Shown piece after piece: positions 55,671-64,000 of a DNA stretch of 64,000 nucleotides. The translations under genes and the position numbers were made by a program. The notes under the pieces are model-generated. The model saw nothing but the letters and a program-made list of their open reading frames with translations. It did not search any database and was not told where the DNA came from. Source of the stretch: Chaenocephalus aceratus (taxonomy: Eukaryota; Chordata; Actinopteri; Perciformes; Channichthyidae); contig JAMFTG010000059.1 in the NCBI GenBank assembly GCA_023974075.1, forward strand, positions 456,536 to 520,535, written 5' to 3'. Numbering within the stretch: position 1 is the first letter of the stretch; each line of letters opens with the position of its first letter.

Positions 55671-56553
55671 TCTTTCAGCCTTTTGTATTTGCAGCGTTTG
55701 ATTTATGCAGAGCTTTTAGTAAACATTGCACATGTTTCATCAAGTTGTTGAATGTTTTCTAAATGCTGTACACGTTGTGTGAAGTTGGTAAATGTATTTC
55801 TTCATTTTCATGTCATTTCTCTCCTATGAAAGTGTTTTAGGCCGTTGCACAAGTTTGCATGGGTTGCCCTCCGTAGAAAAGACGTAACAGAACGTAAAAC
55901 AAAGTCTTCATAATTCTCTACTTTGGGAAAATGAGGTGCAAAGTTTCAAGAGGATTGCTGTTCTCTCTCTTCGGCTTTTATTTGTTGAACAAAGCTCAGA
56001 GGAAGCTGGCTTGTTTTGGCGGATTAAGAGGATCCTAGGCAGGATTACAACGGTTTATAATGTGGTATTTACAGAATAAGGGGCTAAAATAGTAAGAAAC
56101 AAACAACCATTGGGCTCTGTTGTGAAATAGACTGTGCAACAGTTGATGAGTTCTCGGTGAGGCTCGTATCTGTATTAGACACACAGGGCTCGGAGCTGCA
56201 GCATCAATCACGGGAACATAAAACCAAATGCGCCTTCAGGTGAATCCCCGTGGCCCGTCGTCTCCGAAAACACTGCAGTCACAAAATGTGTTTTCACTCC
56301 AGTCTGACTGTGAGCATGGAAAGGGACTTCTGGCTTTGCATTTCAATTAGATTGGTAATGTGTATCCGCGTCGGTCTCGAGTGTAAGCATTACTTCTTTG
56401 AGTACATTGAATAATTGCATTTTAATGTCACTTTCTCGCAGGATTTGTTATATATTCCTCGTCTTGGTGCACACGACACTTTATGTAGCGGCCAAAATCA
56501 TATCGAACTAAAACAGATAGTTAACTTAATAACAAAGTACAACGAACAGGTTT
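55671..56553. other. Unique-looking sequence, inverted copy of 26099-26978
   Basis: No gene was recognised. It is nearly identical to its partner. Confidence 0.5.
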
Positions 56554-56561
56554 CCTATACC

Positions 56562-57492
56562 TAGTGATGTTACGTATTGCGCCGAGGCTTCGGAGCGTGA
56601 GTCGAGTAATCCCCGAAGCTTTTTGTGAAGCTTGTCTCGAGGCTTGTATCGTTTTGGGCCAGTGACGTCATCGATGACAAACGAAGCCTCGCTGCCTGTC
56701 GATACCACGTGACTGCTTCAGGAAGCGATTCAGATCCGTTGAACCGTTGAACCACAACGCTCATAATCCCCATGGATGTATACTAAGAACCATATTACCC
56801 CTCCTGTACCCGGTGACACGATGGAATCAAGAGCGCTCAGACCCTCACTCATATAGAGGTCGGAACATGTTATAAGTATAAATAGATACAAGCATAAATA
56901 AATGTAGAAGTACAAACATGAATGAATAAATGAATAAATATGGTGCAGTGTTTTCAGGGAGACTCAGCGTGTGTGCTGTGGCTCAGCTGGAAAGCAGTTG
57001 ACTCACGACCGCAGGGTCCCTGGTTCAACGACTGAACAACACGTCTTTGTTGTTGTTTATAAAAGCTACAGCTAAATGAGATAATGTAGTTAATAAATGT
57101 ATTCTTTGATATGGTTTAGCCTTTCTCCGCCTACAACGTGGTTACGTTTATGAATATTATTAAGGAATGCAAATCCCTCTTTGCAATGTTTTCCAGCCTC
57201 CTTAGGCTTTTCAATCACAATCATTCAACTGGAATAAAAACAATATTGTTAACATGAAGATATGATTTTCTGTTCGTTGTTTAGAGTTATTCTAAGGCTT
57301 TACTCATTGGGAACTCGGTATGAGATACAGCACACTGTTGAGATGTCCAATCTGCCTGTTTTACACACTTTGACCAGCAGGGGGTTTGTGTTCAGATGAA
57401 GCCCATGATGAAGCCTCATGAGACGAACCCTTTAGCGAACCAATTGGCTGCAAAGCTTCAAAGCTTCATAAGGCTTCATCTCGCCATCACTA
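56562..57492. mobile_element. hAT element, inverted copy, 931 bp
   Basis: Counterpart of 25160-26090, with the same length and the same imperfect 8-bp flanks (CCTATACC and CCTGTACC). Confidence 0.8.
56972..57036 (+). ncRNA. tRNA-like SINE head, inverted copy
   Basis: Here the A box TGGCTCAGCTGG and B box GGTTCAACGACT read on the plus strand. The caveats given for 25617-25682 apply. Confidence 0.45.
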
Positions 57493-57500
57493 CCTGTACC

Positions 57501-58660
57501 TCTTTTCCTTAAGCCGTTCCTATGGCTTTCCTTTGTGTGGCTTGAAACACCCTGGTAAAAAACCGTTTGCCTCCTAGTGCTCTGGCTCCCACTTCCACCT
57601 GTCTCCAATATATACAAGTCCACCAGGTGCTCTGATCACCCAGTGCCCAAACATGCCTTCAAAATAAAAGCATAGAAACTACTTTAACTTATGACGCTAA
57701 CTAAGAATACATTTACAATAAACACTATAAAACAGCAAGAAAATAAATGTTAAACTATTAAATAATATAAAGAGATGTATAGCTCCAACACCTTACTTTC
57801 AATCACACTCGATATGTGCATGAGAGACATTGAGCTTTTCTTTCTTTGCGCTTTTTTTTGTCAACATTTAACCTTCATGTGTGGGTTTCTATCATGTCCA
57901 CAGCAGGTCGAGGTGTTCTCTCACGGGACAACTCATTTTATCGCCATCAATTCTGAACATGTTCTGGATTCTATGGAAATAACTCGCAAAGAAAGGACTT
58001 TATATTCTAACGAGAACATTTGAAGCACATTTTCTTCCAACATTGTATTATTTTCCAGGCATCAAAACCAAATGCTTAAGATCCTATACTGAGTAAATAC
58101 AACCATACATGCAGCACAGTACTTACAGACATGATGGTAATGTCACAAGGAATAGGCTGTGTTTAGGAATTGGACAAAGGGATTACCTTTCAGAACAAAC
58201 GATGAGATTTACTTTATTGAAACTGGAAACAAATATCATGTTATGACCATTGCCTCATATCTTTGCCACAGTGTGATGCAAACGCCAGGCCTCTCAGGGT
58301 CGTGTGTGAGGGTGAGATATCCTCATCCTCTTTGAGCAACAAGTATCACCCCACGTCCCCAAAGAACAACCTGTGGACGTTGTGAAACTGAGAAGTGTTG
58401 AAGCGGATTGCCACCATGTCTTCTCTCTTCTCGACAGGAGATGTTTCTATGTTCACTGGGCCTTATCTTCCCCAGTTTAAAGAGGACCTATTTGTGTTGT
58501 GTGTCTCTACTGTGACATGTTTACCTGCTTTAATTTTCAGAAAGGTCTTTATCTTTCCTTTAAAATACCAAGGCTGTCGGCCGAGTAATAAAATACCAAT
58601 ATTAATAATTGTCATTGATTATTTCCAGGTATTTCCAACACGTTTTAGAAGTACAACTAA
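57501..58660. other. Unique-looking sequence, inverted copy of 23994-25151
   Basis: No gene was recognised. Single-base differences from the partner are scattered through it. Confidence 0.45.
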
Positions 58661-58668
58661 CTTTAATG

Positions 58669-59961
58669 CACTGGTATAAAGTTACCAAGGATATTTACTA
58701 AAGTACTTTACTTAAGTACACTTTTGAGGTAAAGGGTGTACTTTTACTCCACTGCATGTATTTAATACCTTTAGTTACTTCACAGATCTGGATGAATGAT
58801 GTGAAATCTAACCAAGTGTTGAATCAGACTTTAGTTCCACCTGGAGTAAATCCACCAGCTACCCTGCAGTCTACAAAGTACTTCAGACTAGCTGCACCTT
58901 CACCAGCTACCCTGCAGTCTACAAAGTACTTCAGACTAGCTGCACCTTCACCAGCTTTGAGAACACTTTCAAGATCAATCATTATAAAACATATCATATA
59001 TATTATTCTGAAATGGACCAATCTGCACAACGACTACTTTTACTGTCTTTCACTATATTTAGATGAGAATACTTTCTACTTTCACTTGAGGGACATTTTG
59101 AATGCAGGACGTTTACTGTAACAGAGTATTCCTACACTCTGGTACTTCTACTTTTACTCAAGTACAAGATCTGAGTACTTCTACTTTTACTCAAGTACAA
59201 GACCTGAGTACTTCTACTTTTACTCAAGAACAAGACCTGAGTACTTCTACTTTTACTCAAGAACAAGATCTGAGTACTTCTACTTTTACTCAAGAACAAG
59301 ATCTGAGTATGTCTACTTTTACTCAAGTACAAGAACTGAGTACTTCTACTTTTACTCAAGTACAAGATCTGAGTACTTCCACTTTTACTCAAGAACAAGA
59401 TCTGAGTACTTCTACTTTTACTCAAGTACAAGATCTGAGTACTTCTACTTGTACTCAAGTACAAGAACTGAGTACTTCTACTTTTACTGTAACAGAGTAT
59501 TCCTACACTCTGGTACTTCTACTTTTACTCAAGTACAAGATCTGAGTACTTCTCCTTTTACTCAAGAACAAGATCTGAGTACTTCTACTTTTACTCAAGT
59601 ACAAGATCTGAGTACTTCTACTTTTACTCAAGTACAAGATCTGAGTACTTCCACTTTTACTCAAGAACAAGATCTGAGTACTTCTACTTTTACTCAAGAA
59701 CAAGATCTGAGTACTTCTACTTTTACTCAAGTACAAGATCTGAGTACTTCTACTTGTACTCAAGTACAAGAACTGAGTACTTCTACTTTTACTGTAACAG
59801 AGTATTCCTACACTCTGGTACTTCTACTTTTACTCAAGTACAAGATCTGAGTACTTCTACTTTTACTCAAGAACAAGACCTGAGTACTTCAACTCAAGTA
59901 AAATATCTGAGTACTTCTACTTCTACTCAAGTCCAAGATCTGAGTACTTCTTCCACCTCTG
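58669..59961. mobile_element. Expanded hAT-type MITE, inverted copy
   Basis: Counterpart of 22392-23985, 301 bp shorter. That is about one higher-order repeat of the 33-bp array. Confidence 0.78.
59113..59955. repeat. 33-bp minisatellite, inverted copy
   Basis: It has three of the GAGTATTCCTACACTCTGG inserts, against four in the left arm. Confidence 0.93.
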
Positions 59962-60194
59962 CTATAATGTTTATATAAACAAACAATAACAATTTCTGAT
60001 TTGAAAAAAATATCAAATGTTACCGTTAAACACAAAAGACAGTTAAAATAACTCTAAATGTTAGTATCTTTACATTGTATTATACTACATACTTATACCC
60101 CCTTAATATGAGCATATGTTTCTTTGTTTTGTTATTTTAATACTGTAAAAGATTGAGATTTGTGTTTGAAAAAAGAAAACTCTGAGAGGGTTAA

Positions 60195-60675
60195 AGGTGG
60201 GGTGGGTACGTTTCAGAAACCGGCTCGAGATACACTTTTTGTTATATTCCATGGAATGCTCTTAACATCCCGATAGCAACGAATATCTGAAGTGCTTTGA
60301 CAACAAATACATAAAAAAAAGTCATCTGTGGAAGCCGTAGTACTGTAAAAAGTACAACCAATCGATTGGATTGTCGCCCTGTCTGTCAGCCTTCCATCTC
60401 GTGCACGCACAGATGTATCTCATGTCCTCATTGGGCGTGCCGTCATTGGGCGTGCCGTCATTGGGCGTGCCCTCATTGGGCGTGCATTGCAGCAGCACTT
60501 CAATGACTCGTCAGCAACAGGCGGCCACTTCCACCAGTCTGCTGACGTCATGTTCCTGTGTGTTGGAGGAGGTGCTCCGTAAGGAAGTCTGAAGGAAGGG
60601 GCGGATTCTTTTCGGCTGTGCACTTTCACATGTTAGTGCACTCGAGCCGGTTTCTGAAACGTACCTACCCCACCT
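60195..60675. mobile_element. MITE, TTAA-type family (copy 3)
   Basis: Counterpart of 21690-22151, flanked by TTAA at 60191-60194 and TCAA at 60676-60679. It retains a short segment with CAATCGATTGGATTG that the left copy lacks. Confidence 0.8.
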
Positions 60676-61717
60676 TCAAGTGACATGTTTCTAAATATTG
60701 TATATAGAACAGCAACTTAGAGTTTCCAACAATGTAAACTTCCGAAGTGGATCAAACAAATCAAAGTGTATTTCTAACGTGTGTAACATGATGTAAAATG
60801 TCCGTCATTGGACGACATAGGAACAGCTGTGTTTCCCTGTCGAGCACTAATAACAATGATGACATACGCATTACATCAGCTGTCATCGAACTGGGCGTCG
60901 GTACATCGGAGCAGTGATGGATTTCTTTCCCGTCGACTGGCAGAAAACGAATGAAATATAAGTTGTCTTACATATGCTTCCATTATACGAGACACCACCT
61001 TTCTTTCTACATCTCCAGGTGTCGGTAAGTGGTCTCCGTGTCCGTGGGAGCCATCCACGTGCCTCGTTAGAAACCCAGTGGTGACCCTGTCTCAGACGTC
61101 ATGTGGAAGCATGCATTACTTAAAGGGATCATTGATTTCCTCGATGAATCCAGAGCGCCCTGGACATCCGCCTGCCACTCGCTGCTCACTTCCCTCCACA
61201 TCAGCGCACCGGTCAATATGGCTTTCCATCGATAGGCCACCGAGGAGAGAGGAATGGCTTTCCATCGATAGGACACCGAGGAGAGAGGAATGGCTTTCCA
61301 TCGATAGGACACCGAGGAGAGAGGAATGGCTTTCCATCGCCTTGACGACCTGCTGATAGCCGTCTTCAGAGATCAGATCCAAATGACAACAAACAGATAA
61401 CAGACTATGCTTTAAATAACATGCAACCAAGACGTCACGCCGCCATGTTTCCATCAAGTGTAATTAAAAATAATCGAGTGTAATTACTCGTGGGCGATGA
61501 CTGGGATGGAATGGGCGATTGATCAGAACCGATCGGAGCGCGGTAACACTAGAGGAGTGTGTCTCTTAAAGAGATGAGCCGCTGTTCATGCGCTTCAAGC
61601 TGACAGAAACAATTAGCACTGAGTTTCAAATCCTGTCAGCCCTGCTCTTTTCATAGGGATGTAAAGAGCCCCTCCAGCCTTCGGGGGTTCACTGTAGTGT
61701 TTTCCATAGGTTTTAAT
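60676..61717. other. Mostly unique sequence with short triplication, inverted copy
   Basis: Counterpart of 20648-21689. The unit GGAATGGCTTTCCATCG is again present about three times (61232-61340). No gene was recognised. Confidence 0.45.
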
Positions 61718-61775
61718 TAGTGCTGTCAAAATTATCGCGTTAACGGCGGTAATTAATTTTCGTTTGACAGCCGTA
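61718..61775. mobile_element. 58-bp minimal hAT remnant, inverted copy
   Basis: Counterpart of 20590-20647, flanked by GTTTTAAT at 61710-61717 and 61776-61783. Confidence 0.85.
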
Positions 61776-61854
61776 GTTTTAATGCATGTAAATGGTCTGC
61801 AAAGCTAACATCCCCAAGTTCCCTCCAGAGGGAGTTTCTCTCCTACTTTCATTT

Positions 61855-62520
61855 TAATTTCAAACCTTTATTTACCCAGCTGTATCCCATTGGATCTCTT
61901 TTTCAAGGAAGACCTGCTCAGGTTCCACATGAAACATAAACACATACACAGAACAACAAAAAGGACATCTTACAGCATCATTACAGGGATTACAATTTAC
62001 ATAACTATCCATATGAACAGGTACCAACAGCTTCCGATTGAGTAGCATCCAACCGAGCTTTAAAAACATTTAGTGGCACCAGATTGCTCAGTTTCCATTT
62101 AATTTGCAGACTGTTCCAAGACAGAGGAGCTGCATCTAGAAGCTGTCTTCCCTAAGACAGTCCTAGCAGTTGGCCCATTTAATAAAACCACAGCATGCGA
62201 TCTCAGGCAGTAGCCACTTACACTTCTCCGTGAGATCAGGGAGCAGATATAAGATGGAAGTTTCCCTAGCATGGCTTTGTATATAAAGCTGTACCAGTGG
62301 CTGAGCCTCCGTACAGTTAGTGAAAGCAAACCAGCCCTTGCATACAGGGTGCAGTGAAGGGTTAATGCTTCAGTTTGTCACACATCTCAGAGCGCTGTGA
62401 TACGCAGCATCTAACTTGACCAGGCAATGGGCAGGTGCATTCATATAGACCAGATCCCCATAGTCCAGCACAGGTCAAAACACACGCCTGAAAAGCCTTG
62501 GTTGGACCCTCTATATGAGC
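61855..62520 (-). mobile_element. LINE 3' fragment, inverted copy
   Basis: Counterpart of 19850-20512. It differs at several residues (SVSGYCLRSHAVVLLNG for SLSGSCLRSNAVVLLNV), so substitutions have accumulated between the arms. Confidence 0.7.
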
Positions 62521-62544
62521 ATGTTACATTATTTACACAGAAAA

Positions 62545-63079
62545 CATTGACATGAGGGGTACACAGACACAGATACAGATATAAATCAAGAACAACACCA
62601 ATACATATATAAATGTATAAATAAAAGAAAAACATCTTGGTAAAAAAACAAAAGGTTATATTTCAAATGGAGTTCTTACAATGGACCAAAATACTAATTT
62701 GGTTTTGATTGCCTTCTTACTTTTAATGTATAATAATAGCGGTGCCGAAGTTCTTGTAGTTCAAAGTTATCAAAAGTTATCAAAAGTTATCAAAAGTTGG
62801 TTTGGATTCAGTCCATTTCTTCTTTTGGCCTCCTTTGTTTACTTCCAGAACATTGTGACACCTCTATGGAACGGCCACGCTTCTATTGGCTAGCGCTCCA
62901 ACACATTGTACGTGATAGGCTAAGGGGCGGGACATCGCTAAGCGGTTGACCAATCACAACAGAGCCGGCCAGCTAACCAATCAGAGCAGACTGGGCTCTG
63001 GTTTCAGACAGAGGGTGAAAAGAGGTGCTGCAGCACAGAGAAGAATAAAGAGCTTTTTGAACATTAAAGCATGGAGACA
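62545..63079. repeat. CCAAT-rich dispersed repeat, inverted copy
   Basis: Counterpart of 19295-19830. CAAAAGTTAT is tandemly repeated here about three times, against about two in the left arm. Confidence 0.8.
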
Positions 63080-63565
63080 TGTAGAGACACTACATACTGA
63101 TATACACCTGAACATCAGCAGGAGAGGACTCTTTAAAGTAGAGACACTACATACTGATATACACCTGAACATCAGCAGGAGAGGACTCTTTAAAGTAGAG
63201 ACGCTACATACTGATATACACCTGAACATCAGCAGGAGAGGACTCTTTAAAGTAGAGACACTACATACTGATATACACCTGAACATCAGCAGGAGAGGAC
63301 TCTTTAAAGTAGAGACACTACATACTGATATACACCTGAACATCAGCAGGAGAGGACTCTTTAAAGTAGAGACACTACATACTGATATACACCTGAACAT
63401 CAGCAGGAGAGGACTCTTTAAAGTAGAGACACTACATACTGATATACACCTGAACATCAGCAGGAGAGGACTCTTTAAAGTAGAGACACTACATACTGAT
63501 ATACACCTGAACATCAGCAGGAGAGGACTCTTTAAAGTAGAGACACTACATACTGATATACACCA
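63080..63565 (-). repeat. 57-bp minisatellite, about 8.5 copies
   Basis: Counterpart of 18701-19294, but about two units shorter. Its units are more uniform than in the left arm. Confidence 0.95.
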
Positions 63566-64000
63566 CAGGGGCGGACTGGCCATCTGTAGAATCTGGAGAA
63601 CCACAGAACGGCCGGTCGTCAAGGGTCGTTGACGGCCGGCCGGCCCTTTACAAAAAAAAAGTTTAACGTCATCATTTAAGTTGCGCTGACGGCCGACAGC
63701 GGCCGCTAATGCAGTTGTGTGGTTCTTATCTGTCAAATAATCACACACTAAGAAGAAAAAAGACCGGCCAGCGGCCACACGAAGAGAAGGGATTAGACGC
63801 CGCGGCAGACAGGGAGAATGAAAAAATACATGGATACAAATCAAAGAAAACGAAAAGAAAAAGGTGGGGCCGAGAAGGCAAGAGAAAAAAAGGTGAAGTC
63901 ACTCGCAGGTGAAGCATATAAATGTCGCAAATTGAAGAGATGATGAAGAGAATGATGAGGGCGCGAGTTCAGATATACAGCCAGCCTCCTGCGTTTATGA
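63566..64000. mobile_element. hAT element, inverted copy, cut by the window edge
   Basis: It begins CAGGGGCGGACTGGCC and corresponds to the right part of 17531-18700. It carries the better-preserved transposase N-terminus at 63830-63943. Confidence 0.8.
63830..63943 (+). pseudogene. hAT transposase N-terminal fragment, 37 codons
   Basis: The ATG-initiated frame reads MDTNQRKRKEKGGAEKAREK, then continues Lys-rich to YKCRKLKR and a stop. The basic run plus GGAEKAR motif resembles the start of ZMYM1-like (TTF-type) hAT transposases. No zinc finger or catalytic domain follows in the window. The left-arm copy is frameshifted by one base. Confidence 0.5.

Larger units (their letters stand above)
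51501..64000 (-). repeat. Right arm of the 12.5-kb inverted repeat
   Basis: It is the reverse complement of 18270-30833, with scattered single-base differences and array-length differences. All elements of the left arm recur here in reverse order. Confidence 0.93.

Overview
This window looks like a repeat-dominated piece of teleost fish genome. The evidence is the mix of elements: hAT elements with 8-bp target duplications, APE-type LINEs with fish-like 3' tails, THAP and BED zinc-finger relics with vertebrate-style splice signals, CA/GT and GATA microsatellites, and many minisatellites. A percomorph fish is my best guess, but the sequence alone does not fix the species. I see no bacterial features, rRNA, CRISPR array or intact host protein-coding gene. 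Nearly every long open frame is either stop-free tandem repeat or transposon remnant.

Layout. 0.85-5.2 kb holds two divergently oriented THAP-domain gene relics. The minus-strand one is a decayed three-exon copy with splice signals and a polyA signal. The plus-strand one has its THAP exon split by a 1.33-kb hAT element flanked by a perfect 8-bp duplication. 6.5-9.4 kb holds a hAT C-terminal domain fragment, a TTAA-flanked MITE and a second hAT with an exact target duplication. 10.4-15.1 kb is a cluster of simple and tandem arrays: tetranucleotides grading from GATA to GGCT/CGCT, a CTGT/CTCCC tract, and a 46-bp minisatellite. This cluster sits in and beside the two halves of a dispersed CCAAT-rich repeat. 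16.4-19.3 kb is a 57-bp minisatellite with a hAT inside it.

18.3-30.8 kb is the left arm of a very large inverted repeat. It contains a LINE 3' fragment, several hATs, 33-bp and 38-bp minisatellites and a tRNA-like SINE head. Its near-identical reverse complement fills 51.5-64.0 kb and starts exactly at a 100-N assembly gap. The arms differ mainly in tandem-repeat copy number, so the pair is either a real palindromic duplication or an alternative haplotype joined in inverted orientation.

Between the arms, 32.1-32.7 kb is a LINE C-terminus and 32.7-38.8 kb is a 6.1-kb satellite with a 16-bp unit and a higher-order period near 0.83 kb. 38.9-40.3 kb is the least repetitive sequence in the window. 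40.4-41.2 kb repeats the 57-bp minisatellite in the opposite orientation. 42.9-48.0 kb is a minus-strand LINE that keeps recognisable ORF1, endonuclease and reverse transcriptase segments. It has been broken by two LTR-like insertions, a 20-bp minisatellite grown from its own coding sequence, and a GGCAA microsatellite. 50.2-51.4 kb is a second LINE fragment interrupted by the 33-bp array and partly duplicated just before the gap.

The genes do not form a pathway. The story is transposon insertion, internal tandem expansion and nesting, plus one large inverted duplication whose reality needs checking.
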